From the NCBI RefSeq assembly GCF_047496725.1, contig NC_132971.1:9259001-9323000 (forward strand): a stretch of 64,000 nucleotides of DNA. Reading direction: 5' to 3'. The position numbers were made by a program, and so were the translations under genes. This document shows, in pieces, positions 52,638 through 63,624 of this stretch. Below the pieces are notes generated by a model. That model saw nothing but the letters and a program-made list of their open reading frames with translations. It did no database searches and was not told the DNA's origin. Positions within the stretch are counted from its first letter, which is position 1. Each line of letters starts with the position of its first letter. This DNA comes from Anoplolepis gracilipes. Lineage: Eukaryota; Arthropoda; Insecta; Hymenoptera; Formicidae.

Positions 52638-52817
52638 TTACTGATCTGGGATGATGATAATTGAGGCTTGATTTAAAAACTCTTTTATGATATTGTCTAA
52701 ATTGTAAATAATATTTTCTTTATTTTCTTCTATAAATTGGATTAGAGTTTCTAATATGACTTCAGGGTCAACGAAAGGATTTTGTTGAAATTCAGAATCA
52801 GTTGTCTGAGGTCTCAT
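52638..52817 (-). CDS. 59-residue acidic LTR protein, copy 4
   Basis: Open from ATG 52817 to TAA, the mirror of 17725..17904. Confidence 0.4.
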   Translation of the reverse strand: MRPQTTDSEFQQNPFVDPEVILETLIQFIEENKENIIYNLDNIIKEFLNQASIIIIPDQ

Positions 52818-54307
52818 TTATTTTATTTTATTTGACAAGAAAAATTAAGAAAGTTGAAAATAAAAAGGTTAAATTTATGACATATGTATTTGAAAATGAT
52901 TAAAACGGTAAGCAAACGCGTTGAATCTCGTTATTGTATATTTGATATAGTCTGGTGGTCAGAATGCAATTCACTCGGCACTAACGAGAGGCTGAGGAAG
53001 TTCTAGGAACTCCATGACACCATGACCATTATCGCGTATGCAATGAACGTGACGCACAATGACACTCGAGTTAATCAAAGAGAAAATAAAATTGTAAAAT
53101 TATATCTGCAATAGCTTTAAATTTATTCAATTTAAAGTTGGAATGATTGGAAAATTTCAGTTTTGGAATTATAAATGGATTGTGATTAATTTGACAAATT
53201 TTCAATTATATTAAAATTGAGATAGGGATTAAGGTGGTTTGTGATAGTAATGGTGAGGGATTAAGTACTTACTGTTGTTGTATAGTAGAATTCACCGTCG
53301 GAGCAATTCCAAATATATACTGGTTTTGAAAGGTTAATTTACGACTTTTATAATGTAAGAGCAAATTTCTCAGTAATTAATGACTGCTTTAATATAAAGA
53401 ACAAAGTTAAATTGAGAAATTTAAATGATTTGGATTTATATTAAATGTAGATATCTCTTTCTTTAGGAGAAAGTCAACTGTTGCACTATGATTTTATTTC
53501 TCATAAATATCGTTGATGCATCTATTCACGTAATAAGAAAGAATCATTAAAATTTTTATTGCTCTTATGTAGATATTTATATATGTTACTAAAAGTATTG
53601 TTCTTTGCAGGTGCAGCACTGTGTGGTGAGGTGACATATAAAGAAATGTACAACTGGAATATGGTGTGGTGGAGGCCAGCGATATAATTTATTGTTGTCA
53701 AGATCACTGTCTCCGATGGAAAATAGGAAGAAGAGATTAAACAAGGGATGCTCCGTTATTTTTATTATTAAATTAAGTGTAACGAGTAGTTAATACACTT
53801 ACATTGATCGATTATTTTATTTTTTATTCTAAACTTGCAAATTTCTTGGTATAGTATTTTAACTTTATAATTCTTGAGAGTGGTATCAGAATGTGAGTCA
53901 ATTTGTAATTTTATGAGAGTCAATAGTCTGACTGTAAGTTATTCAAAAGAGTGAAATATATATATATATATATATATATATCTAGTATGTATGTTTACTT
54001 AACTGTATTAAAAGATTTTTATTTCGGAGCTTGAAGGTGGAACAGTTTATTGCATTAGTCGTAGAAGCATATGTCTAAATTGTAATTATAATTGTTTTAC
54101 GAAGTTGAAATTGTTAGAGTAGTAAGATGTCATATAAATGTCAAACACGATGTGTTGAAAATAGTAGTTCAATTCGGAATTCTTTTCCTTTTTTATTATA
54201 TTTTGTTGGAATGTGAGTGCGTTTTCTTTTTATTAAAAATAGTAATATTCTCTTGTTTGATCATATGCGTATGTATTCAAAATAGTAATTTACCTTTATT
54301 AGTGTCT

Positions 54308-54655
54308 CTAGTTTTGCTGATTTTCCTGGGCCTTTTCCTCGTACTCTGGACGTCGTGGATCTCCCTCAGGGATGTCGGTGGTAGAGGTTGAGGCAGGATG
54401 CAGCTTGATTTCAACCAAAGGTTCGGGCCAGCCAATAAATTCGAAGGTTCTTCGCGAGATGGGAGCTTCAACTGAGTCAGATGCAGGAAGCTGATAGAAA
54501 AGTTCTACGACAATTCTTTGATTGTCCGGTACGTTAATTGGATTGTCTTTTTCTACTTGGCTGAGACCGTTATCACTGTTTGAAATTTGTCTCTGTCGGC
54601 GTAAAGCGGCACGTAGTTGTCTATGTCGTTTACCGGCGCGACGAGAACCAGGCAT
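54308..54655 (-). CDS. LTR-encoded basic protein of family B, copy 3 (solo LTR)
   Basis: 115 residues, as at 36328 but with Y for D in the ELFDQLP segment. The frame is open even in this solo LTR, which is otherwise free of element function. The youth of the insertion may explain that. Confidence 0.65.
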   Translation of the reverse strand: MPGSRRAGKRHRQLRAALRRQRQISNSDNGLSQVEKDNPINVPDNQRIVVELFYQLPASDSVEAPISRRTFEFIGWPEPLVEIKLHPASTSTTDIPEGDPRRPEYEEKAQENQQN

Positions 54656-55337
54656 TTACTATAAATTATAACCAAAATTTTATTCTAATTTAAAAAGTTA
54701 TTCAATTCAGGTTGACAATCTGGATCAAGCGACATTCAAGCAGCTCATCGACTAAGTCTCAGCTCTGCTCGAACTAACACGAGGGGCACGTCACTCTGCT
54801 CTATCCCAGGCACGGGACTCGCTAACGCTCAAGATCCAGACGTACGTTAAATATTTAATCGATATTAAATTAATTATAGTAAACACTGGTTGAAGGTGAA
54901 GGAACACTGTATTAAAATAATGTACTTGAGAATATTTCGAAATAAGCAACTATGTATTTTAAAAGCTTGAAGATTTTACAAAGGTTGCAAGTAATGATTA
55001 CAAATGTTGTTCACAATTCAAATGAAAAAGGTACAACCGCACTGTACCAGAAATTGGAGATTAGTTAACAATAAAGTAATAATTCTAAATTATAATGTAG
55101 AGTGAGTCTAAGCTCTAAATTATAATATAAGACGAGTCGCGAAGACGAGAAAGTAAAGTATTATTAAAGATCTACTTTGACGACACAAAGTAGCTGACGA
55201 AAATGAAGTTAAAATTGATTTTAGGACGCAGTGAATGTATAAAGACACAGAGACTTTTCACGACTTCGGACTAACGTTTCGGAGAGATGTTGAAGTGACT
55301 TATGAAGTTAGGAAGGCGACTTTTTAGGTTGAATGTT

Positions 55338-55531
55338 GGCGACTGTTTTAGATGACTGGTGGTGAAAGACTGTTTAGTATGAGAGGTTGTTGGCGACTGT
55401 TTTAGATGACTGGTGGTGAAAGACTGTTCACTTTGGATGATAGGGAGCGACTGTTTAGTATGAGAGGTGGTGAAAGACTGTTTAGTATGAGGGGTTGTTG
55501 ACTGTTTTAGATGACTGGTGGTGAACGACTG
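55338..55531 (-). repeat. LTR minisatellite, solo LTR arrangement
   Basis: Repeated GACTGTTTAGTATGAGAGG and GACTGTTTTAGATGACTGGT units alternate here in an order different from 35449..35640. Confidence 0.65.
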
Positions 55532-57016
55532 ACTCCGTCCGCAAGCTCGACTGACGTTCTGCGCTCCGTCCCCACTTTCGGGTCACCTCCCTCTAGGCGT
55601 CCGGTGGATCCAAGACTTCCCGGGTTGGCTTAATCATCCGGTGGAGATGGATTCTTGCTCTTGGTGAGGGAACTTTCCGCCTTCGAAGACGTCAGAAGCG
55701 GTGAGCTCTTCTTAATCTTAAGTTGATATTCAGCGGCGAATATCAAAAGGCACGTTGTTATAATATTTAGTTTCGTCGAGTCGCTGCGTCGAGAGATAGG
55801 CATAATATTCGATTTCACTGGTCTCTGCGTTGACATAATATTTAGTCAAGCTGAGTCTCTGCGTCAATAGATAAGAATAATATTCGGTTTCATCGGGTCT
55901 CTGCGTCAAGAGATAAGAATAATATTCGATTTCACTAAGTCTTTCTCGCCGTCGCCTATTGCGTCATCGTGCGAATGAAAGGCTCTTTGTATTATAATAA
56001 TTTCGCACTCTTATATTATAAATTTTTTCTTTACAGCAAGAGAGACTTATTAATTTAACTATAGCAAGAGTTAATGTTCATTATCGAAATTATTATGTCT
56101 CATACTAATATTTCTTTTCTTTTCACTTATTAATTTATGCTTTTATGTTTAAATTTCTTTTACTTTTCTCTCTTGTTGTATTACATATTTTATGTTGACA
56201 TATCTGCTTTTATAATAGTATCCATATGGAAGATTTAATTAATGCAATTTTAATACTGTTATTTTTAATTTATAATTCCTTTCTATCGTGATTCCTTATG
56301 ATTTCACTTTAGCATAGGAGACTAGCTCTCCTTTACATATATATATATGAATATATATATAGACATATATAATACGTGTCATGCTTTATTTTTGTAATAT
56401 TACTTTTTCATCAATTACACTAAAAGAAAGTCTTCCATTTAGATTTACATGTTGATATACAAATGCAGCTTAATAATATTAATAAATTAATTTATTTGGC
56501 GTATATATATGGTTCTCAATGCCAGTATGCATATGCCTTCCAAAATGTACTTTACTGAATAATATTTCTTTTTCTTTATTTTTTTCTTTTCATTATACTT
56601 ATGAAATGTAGGATTTATAAAGCGATTGTTAGTATGATTTAACTCTAATATAATTGGTTTGCAAGTGTTTCTGTTACAATCGCGTAATTGAATTTCAACG
56701 ATTCTGATGTTACAGTAATATTTTATTTCCATATATTCTAGCAAAGAGAATTTTAACTTTTATTTGGAAAATTAATATAGTAGTTTAATGATTACAAATA
56801 TTTTTTCTTATTTTTTTCTGATAAGTCAGTATTATTTTGTTATTACTTCTAAGTAAGCAATGTCCAATTTAATAGCTATATAATACTATGCTTGATTAAA
56901 TATTTTATTAAGTTCAAGTTGAGATATATATGTATATCTCATACCTTGTGTTCATATCTCCAGCGGTACGTTTATATTTTGAAAATTTAGTTTGAAATTT
57001 TTGGCGGGACGTCACA

Positions 57017-59684
57017 ATGGATAATGTCCTATCTGGGTTACAAGGTAATGAACTTTTTGTTTACATAGATGATATAGTCATTTATGCACGATCTTTAAAA
57101 GAACATGAGGTGAAATTTAACAAATTAATGAAAAGATTACGTGAAGCTAATTTAAAATTACAACCCGACAAATGCGAATTTTTGCGACGAGAAGTAGCTT
57201 ACCTCGGTCATATTATCGGATCCGATGGCGTACGACCTGACCCTACAAAGGTCACAGCTGTTCATAATTTTCCTTTCCCCAAAAATCCTAAAAACATAAA
57301 ACAGTTTCTCGGATTAGTTGGATATTATCGGCGATTTATTCCAAATTTCTCAAAAATCGCTAAACCTTTAACTGATTTGCTTAAGAAAACTAACTGTTTC
57401 AAATGGCAAAAAGATCAAGAATACGCTTTTAATAATCTCAAAGAACAATTATATACCAATACTACAAACCAATACTACAATATCCCGATTTTAGCAAACC
57501 CTTTAATTTAACTACTGACACATCCGGATATGCAATCGGCGGAGTATTAAGTCAGGGACCAATCGGAAAAGATCTTCCCATCGCATATACATCAAGAGTA
57601 CTTAATAAAGCAGAACAAAATTATTCAACTATCGAAAAAGAATGTTTAGCAATGGTATACTGTACAAACCATTTTAGACCTTATTTATACGGTACTAAAT
57701 TTATTATCGTGACAGACCATAAACCACTAGTATGGCTACATTCTATTAAAGATCCTTCTTCGAGACTTTTAAAATGGAGAATCAAATTAGCTGAATATGA
57801 TTACAATGTACAATATAAAAAGGGAACACTAAATAATAATGCCGATGCACTATCTAGAAACCCAACCGTTAAAATCTTACCTTTTAAGAAAACTCATCCT
57901 CTTCCTCCAGACCCTGATTCCGATTCTGATGAATCTTTATTCTCAGCCCGTCAACCTCTGATTCAAACCAATGTAGAAATTAACCCCCATAGTCCTTCAC
58001 TTGTGACCGAAGAGGAAATAAACGAAGATACCTTCTTGTTAACACATGTAGATACACCTGTAACAGAACCCCTAACTATTGAAGAATATAATAGTGACGA
58101 GAACGAAAGCATAATTAGTAATGAAGACCTGGAAACAAGTAGCGAAGAAAGTGACGATGAATTAATATCCGCTGACAATGTACCCTACGTGGAAGTACCT
58201 ACCAAGCATAAGGTCAAAGCCCGAATAAGCCGAGATAGATTGCTAAAACATAATGATAACTATATAATTTTTATAACATTAAAAGGTGAACCTTTCGATA
58301 ACGGAGCAAAAGTACTACAGGAAGCCAACCTTTTACCCGTGTATAAGGATATAACTTATGAAAGGGCAAAAATAAATACAATAAATACAATAGAGTTCAA
58401 AAACTCTAATATCATTACCCCTAAAACTTAACCACCGCACTTTAATAGAACCGGATAATATAAAAAACTGTATCAAATCATTGCTGGATGTCGTACAAGA
58501 ATTGTAATTAGAATCCATTTCAATAAAGAAAACTAATTTTTTTGACAATGTCCCATGGGCTTATGTAGAATCAAAATTGATCAAACATATGAATGACATA
58601 AATATTTGCATAACTATATGTAAAGATATTATTCAAACGCCAAATATAGAAGAAAGATCTTCCCTTATCCGTGAATATCATGACTCAGCAATTGGCGGCC
58701 ACAAAGGAATAACTAAAACCTATAACAGATTAAGATCTTATTATTATTGGAATACGATGAAAAAAGACATTCAAAATTTTATTCGAAATTGTCGGATTTG
58801 TCAATTAAAAAAATTAACAAGAATAAAAACAAAACAACCAATGATAATAACCGACACTCCCGGATCAGCTTTCGACAAAATATCAATGGACATTGTAGGC
58901 CCATATCCGATAATGGAAATATTTACATACTCACGATACAAGATTTATTGACAAAATATTCAGTCGCAGTACCCTTAAAAGAAGCCACGTCATTAACCAT
59001 AGCAGACGCCTTTACGAAAAATTTTATTTGTATTTATGGAGCCCCCCAAGCCATTCTAACCGATCAAGGATCCAATTTCCTAACCGCCTTGATGAAGAAC
59101 TTAGCAAAAAAATTCAGAATTAAACAATACCGCACAACTGCTTATCACAGTCTAACGGATCGATAGAAAGATCTCATCACGTTTTAACGGAATATTTAAA
59201 AACACAAATTAATAAAGACTCGAACTGGGATGATCATATCGCTTTAGCCATGTTTTCATATAATACAAGTATACACGAGAGCACAAAATTTTCCCCTTTT
59301 GAACTAATCTTCGGAAAAATAGCGTGATTACCTTCGTCTAATACTATTATAGAGGAAAATATAGACCCTACATACACTGAATATTTAACAAACCTATTCA
59401 ATCGATTGCGTGACACGCAAGAAGAAGCACAACAAAACTTAATACAATCCAAAACCAAAAGTAAATATTATTATGACAAACGTACTCATGTACGAGAATT
59501 TAAACAAGGAGATTATGTATTTTTATTAAAAGAACCGAATAAGGGTAAATTCTCAGACCAATATATTGGACCTTTTGAAATACTTGAAATACTACCGAAA
59601 AACAATATTAAAATTTCATTCAAAAATACTACGAAAATTGTCCACGCGGATAAATTGAAAATCGCTCATATAGAGCCAGGATGA
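57017..59684 (+). pseudogene. pol: Family C pol, 3' part (RT active site to integrase), right copy
   Basis: It continues RT from MDNVLSGLQ. The active-site box is YIDD instead of YMDD (near 57062). The frame runs 57017..57511, breaks at a short duplication (ACCAATACTACAA repeated near 57460-57480), and continues with RNase H, linker and macro-like segment in 57652..58431. It breaks again near 58385, and the integrase zinc finger follows in 58577..58951. A deletion near 58908 moves the DDE core into 58747..59166. Later breaks and a TGA near 59326 precede the GPF module in 59406..59684. The gene is dead but recognisable throughout. Confidence 0.9.
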
Positions 59685-59701
59685 AATATATTAAGTCTAA
59701 A

Positions 59702-59714
59702 TTTTTGGTTTCAG
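59702..59714 (+). promoter_or_regulatory. Candidate 3' splice site before acc1 (family C)
   Basis: TTTTTGGTTTCAG abuts the acc1 ATG at 59715, exactly as in element B2. Confidence 0.6.
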
Positions 59715-60129
59715 ATGTGTTGGCATCGCCAACGACCAACAATAAATCCCATATACAAATCATCACCTGCTTTCTCACAAGTACAACAGCGATTAGACAT
59801 TACATGGTGCGTTAGAGCTATCGGATTTTTCCATATCAAACATGGAAATCTGATTTGTACAAAATGTTACCACTTTTTACCTTCTGAATATTATAGATGG
59901 TTTTATAAATATTTTAAATGCCATTATCTTATAATCACAAGTTATTATGAACCAATAATATGCAAAATATGTAAAATACCTTTAGTCACATTGAGATCAT
60001 TAAGAGAATGCCTTCTACGTTATGATACATATAAGAAAAATTTCTTACTTAACAAATTTAGAAGAAGACGAGGAACAAACTGATACAGAAGAATCTGTGT
60101 TAGTTCGTATACATGGATACTTTGAATAA
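59715..60129 (+). pseudogene. acc1 of family C, frameshifted near its end
   Basis: It starts MCWHRQRPTI and follows B acc1 through ITWCVRAIGF, CTKC and IICKIC. At the last pair the sequence reads ECLLRYD, so the final CxxC is lost. The frame then shifts and ends at 60083. The original ending (RIHGYFE then TAA at 60127-60129) is still readable in another frame. Confidence 0.75.
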
Positions 60130-60180
60130 ATAAAAACCGGTCAATTTCCCTTTCTGCACTACCCTTTTTCTCTTTATAGA

Positions 60181-60588
60181 ATGAATTCGCAAGGCCAATC
60201 TACAGGGCTACAATTCAGCACAGCATTACAGCCTAATACCGACCTATTCTCATTACTATCGATCACACGATGCACTAAATCCCTTAGGTACCGACACATA
60301 GCCTCAGGATTCGCATACTGTACCCAATGTTATAGCCTTTTCCAACCGCAATATCAAAGTCAATACGAATGGATAGTGTCACACCACATGATTTTTGGTG
60401 AACGGTTTCGCGAAATCATTTGTGCACGTTGCAACGCCAATATCACAATAACCAGACTTATGTACCAATGCGATGAGTGCCTTCTGAAATATTTAGAATT
60501 TTTGTTGAACTGCGATGAGAGACACATCGACCTTAACACTATCCCTAATCCACTCATATTACACGTGAGCGGTTCTCGATACTATTAG
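60181..60588 (+). CDS. acc2 of family C
   Basis: 135 residues, intact, starting MNSQGQSTGLQF right after CTCTTTATAG. It shares RCTKSLRYRHIASGF, CTQC, IICARC, CDEC and the LEFLLNCDER helix with B acc2, differing at many residues. This survival of the cysteine pattern in a decayed element marks the residues under selection. Function unknown; zinc binding inferred. Confidence 0.77.
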   Translation: MNSQGQSTGLQFSTALQPNTDLFSLLSITRCTKSLRYRHIASGFAYCTQCYSLFQPQYQSQYEWIVSHHMIFGERFREIICARCNANITITRLMYQCDECLLKYLEFLLNCDERHIDLNTIPNPLILHVSGSRYY

Positions 60589-60610
60589 TGCCCTAATAAA
60601 AGAATATAAT

Positions 60611-61018
60611 ATGTGTTACTCGTCACAGAACTCCTCAACCCCTTCACAATCACACTCCTCATCTCGTCCTGCAGAAGCGCTTCAAAGACTATATATGGTA
60701 CAATGTATTAAAACACGCTTTTATAAAAAAATAGATAATATGCATATCATTTTATGCCCTAGATGCTACGATACATTGCTTTTGGAATCCGTAAAGCCTT
60801 ACTACGAAGAATTCAAGAAACACCATTGTGTAGACGGCACAAGATTTAATAGAAGTAAATGCTAGATTTGTGAAAATTACCTAGAAACAATTCGACCTAT
60901 AGTTTATTGCAATCCATGTGCCAATCAATATCTTGAATTCATCATCGAAATAAAACAACAACACCAGAATATTTATAATTATGAAGATTCCGTAATACTA
61001 ATAATAAATGAGGATTAA
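60611..61018 (+). pseudogene. acc3 of family C, one internal stop
   Basis: Collinear with B acc3 (136 codons including stop): QCIKTRFYKKI, CPRC, HHCVDGT, then a TAG at 60863-60865 where B has tyrosine in KCYAC. After it come CENY, CNPC and LEFIIE in the same frame to TAA 61016-61018. A single nonsense change. Confidence 0.8.
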
Positions 61019-61301
61019 AATAAAATATAAAATAAATTAATATATAAAGAATATATATACTATACAATAAGAATAATAGTTATAAGATTACAATCATAAA
61101 TTATAACATAATAAGTTTTATCATCCTATTAATAGAACGTACTTAGATATATACATATACTTTAATATAATTATATATATATGTATTTTTCTTTCAGTGA
61201 TGAACTCTTAAAAGAAATCGCTGACTTGGTCATTCAGTTCTTGTTAATACATACATATATATATATATATATATCCATATAGTTATTATAAATCATTAAA
61301 A
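61019..61301 (+). promoter_or_regulatory. acc3-acc4a spacer with splice acceptor (family C)
   Basis: AT-rich. TATTTTTCTTTCAG ends at 61197, about 105 bases before the acc4a ATG. No gene. Confidence 0.5.
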
Positions 61302-61718
61302 ATGTGTAGACCTAAGCCATATAAATTTAAACCCCATTTTCTTTTAACTCATTGTCACGGTCTTTTCATTTATAAGTGCTATAAGGCTTTATATATTAAA
61401 GCAGAAGGAAGAAGATATTGCTCTAATTGCTTCGCACAAATCCAGGGCAACTACCGTACGTTTTTTATTGTCAAATTTCACGGAATAAGTAACCGAACAT
61501 TTGAAACGGAACAGTGCCTTATTTGTAGAACTGATTTACTAAGGAATACATCAATTAAAAACTGCACAATCTGCTTTATAGATTATTTAGCAATATGTAT
61601 AATATTAAGAGAAAGGGGGTTTGATCCTAACAATATTAAAGAAATATTATATGATAGGATCACTAAAGATACTATCAAATTAACAATATATGACGATACT
61701 GATGAAATGGAAAACTAA
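61302..61718 (+). CDS. acc4a of family C (first of two tandem copies)
   Basis: 138 residues starting MCRPKPYKFKPHFLLTHCHG. Cysteines: KCYKALYIKAEG, CSNC, CLIC, CTIC, then DYLAICIILRERG. It is closely related to acc4b just downstream (identical NTSIKNCTICFIDYL segment) and to B acc4, so family C has duplicated this gene. The frame is intact with its own stop. Unknown family; zinc binding inferred. Confidence 0.76.
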   Translation: MCRPKPYKFKPHFLLTHCHGLFIYKCYKALYIKAEGRRYCSNCFAQIQGNYRTFFIVKFHGISNRTFETEQCLICRTDLLRNTSIKNCTICFIDYLAICIILRERGFDPNNIKEILYDRITKDTIKLTIYDDTDEMEN

Positions 61719-62073
61719 GAAAAACAGATGTACAAAAAAAAAAGAGGGGAAAGTTGAAAAGAAAAATAATAATATAAGAAATATATATACTACTCACTCT
61801 TTTTATGTACATTATCATATATAAGTAAAAACATTTATATGCACATACTATAAGATCACATTATACGTAAACTTTAAATTAAGAAAATAATATGTAAGCT
61901 TTAAATTAAGAAGATATATATATATATATCACAGTCTGCATATCTTTTCAGTAGAAGAATCCACTCCTTGGAGGGATTGCAGATCTGAGCTTGGCCTGGT
62001 TTTTATTAATAGTCACATTTACATACACCGCACACATATATATATTCGCAATAAGTCACGAAAATCAATAAAA
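61719..62073 (+). promoter_or_regulatory. acc4a-acc4b spacer with splice acceptor (family C)
   Basis: It is AT-rich with TATCTTTTCAG ending at 61951, followed by GAATCCACTCCTTGGAGGG and a CTGAGCTTGGCCTGG segment that parallels 31290-31350 in element B2. It was duplicated together with acc4. No gene. Confidence 0.5.
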
Positions 62074-62490
62074 ATGTGTAGGCCGAAACCTTATAAACCA
62101 AAACTGCATTATTTTCTAACACACTGCCCCGGGCTCTTTACTTTTCAATGCTATAAAACGTATCATGTTAAGGCTGAGGAAAATAGATACTGTGTACCTT
62201 GCTTCCGATTAATTGTGGGCAGATTTCAAACATGTGAAATTATAAAATTCCACGGCATATTCAGTGATAAAGTCGAAGAGGAAAAATGTCATAATTGTGG
62301 ATATGACATAGTAGAAAACACTTCAATTAAAAATTGCACTATTTGCTTTATAGATTATTTAATAATATGTACTGTATTAAGAAACAAAGGACATGATCCA
62401 TGTAACATAGCAGAACTCTTATATGATTGTATTGATAAAAAAATAATGACTATAACAATGTATGATACAACAAATGAAACAGAAATCTGA
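62074..62490 (+). CDS. acc4b of family C (second tandem copy)
   Basis: 138 residues starting MCRPKPYKPKLHYFLTHCPG, with QCYKTYHVKAEE, CVPC, CHNC, CTIC and DYLIICTVLRNKG. It ends DTTNETEI with a stop at 62488-62490, 43 bases before env. This shows that the B2 acc4, which reads into env, has lost its stop. Intact. Confidence 0.77.
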   Translation: MCRPKPYKPKLHYFLTHCPGLFTFQCYKTYHVKAEENRYCVPCFRLIVGRFQTCEIIKFHGIFSDKVEEEKCHNCGYDIVENTSIKNCTICFIDYLIICTVLRNKGHDPCNIAELLYDCIDKKIMTITMYDTTNETEI

Positions 62491-62514
62491 AAACGTGTAA
62501 ACAATAAACTCTGA

Positions 62515-62529
62515 TTTCTTTACTTACAG
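62515..62529 (+). promoter_or_regulatory. Candidate 3' splice site before env (family C)
   Basis: TTTCTTTACTTACAG ends at 62529, four bases before the env ATG at 62534. Confidence 0.6.
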
Positions 62530-62533
62530 ATTG

Positions 62534-63624
62534 ATGTATCATTTAATTACTACGCAAACCTCCCTCGCTCTTCTTGGGTTTGATTGCGGCGGGCGACATT
62601 TAAATATAACCTCGATATCGCTGTTGGATGTTGGAGAGTGCAACCTTCCACATAAAATTCCGAACTCTACGGAAACTTATATCCAATTCCTGCAGCTTTC
62701 CGACTATAATCATGCGTATATAATGCAGTGCAAAGTTGAACTTTCGAGAATAATATATTATTGTGGCATGCATTCACACGTTTCTGTCGTACATAATGGA
62801 CGAGCCGATTATATGCATGAAACCAGACATGCACAGTGCACAAAAATGTTTCGTGACGGTACTCTTTCACTTGGAGCGAGAGTCTTAATCGACGGGATCC
62901 GAGTCAACCAGACTTCCTCCTACAGTATCACCATGGCTGGAAGCATAAGCAACGATGGAAAATGTAAGGGCACGCAGTACTCCGACTTCTATGGAACGTG
63001 GGACGACGTAGTCGTGCAAGCAAAATATCTTTGAAGACAGCTTATGTCCCCGTTAAGTTAAACACAGGAAAGATAATATTAAAATCAGGAACAATCTGCA
63101 CACTTAGCGAAGGATTTTGCATTGACTCAGAAGATGGATATACTTACTGGGAACCAATGCCTACCTCTTCATGCAATTTTCATCAATATGATGTATTATA
63201 CGAAGGACCTGCAACCAAAACTACAGATGACAACAGCGAAGGGAAGTCACCCATCGTGTATAGTCTGACAACGCAAGACATAACCTTCGCACTAACAAAA
63301 ACCAGGGAACAGCCATTGTGCGGATATACTCTTCTTCGCACCGAGCATCCCAAGCTTTTCATCCTGGAAACAAAGAAGGGAGATGTTTTCGCCGAAAGAG
63401 GAACAATCCCAATCGATAACCTCGACATCTTTGCATATATGAATTCAAAATTCGTATATGTCGAAAAACATATAAGACATCAAATGACATCTCTTTATCA
63501 TAATGTTATTCAACAAAAGTGCGAATTAGAAAAGGACGTAATAACCAACACCTTATCATTCGCCACCTTACAGCCTGATGAGTTTGCTTATCGATTAATG
63601 AAAGGACCAGGATTCATGGCTGTC
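62534..63624 (+). pseudogene. env: Family C env, frameshifted and truncated
   Basis: It has the signal peptide, LLGFDCGG, SLLDVGEC and CGMHSHVS as in B env. About ten bases are missing near 63022 compared with B (in the VVVQA region), so the rest reads in 62998..63624. At 63624, within the PGFMAV block, the gene is cut and a family B LTR fragment follows. The membrane anchor and tail are absent. Where comparable it is close to B env, closer than to A env. Confidence 0.85.

Larger units (their letters stand above)
39051..53612 (-). repeat. Right arm of the giant inverted repeat
   Basis: Inverted copy of 16930..31489. The inner end lies in acc4, the outer end within the minus-strand solo LTR. 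Past 53612 the LTR differs from its left counterpart by substitutions and a 155-base length difference. Confidence 0.88.
52479..57016 (-). mobile_element. Solo family B LTR inserted in family C pol (4.5 kb)
   Basis: On the minus strand it runs TGTGACGTCC (57016) to CACGTGACA (52479) with ATGG on both sides and no internal region. It is a solo LTR left by recombination between the two LTRs of an inserted B element. It contains the basic protein frame, RNA block (54719..54840), tandem repeat (55761..55942), VNTR and the 59-residue frame. AT-rich parts 52830-54300 and 55960-57000 show no other gene. Confidence 0.9.
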
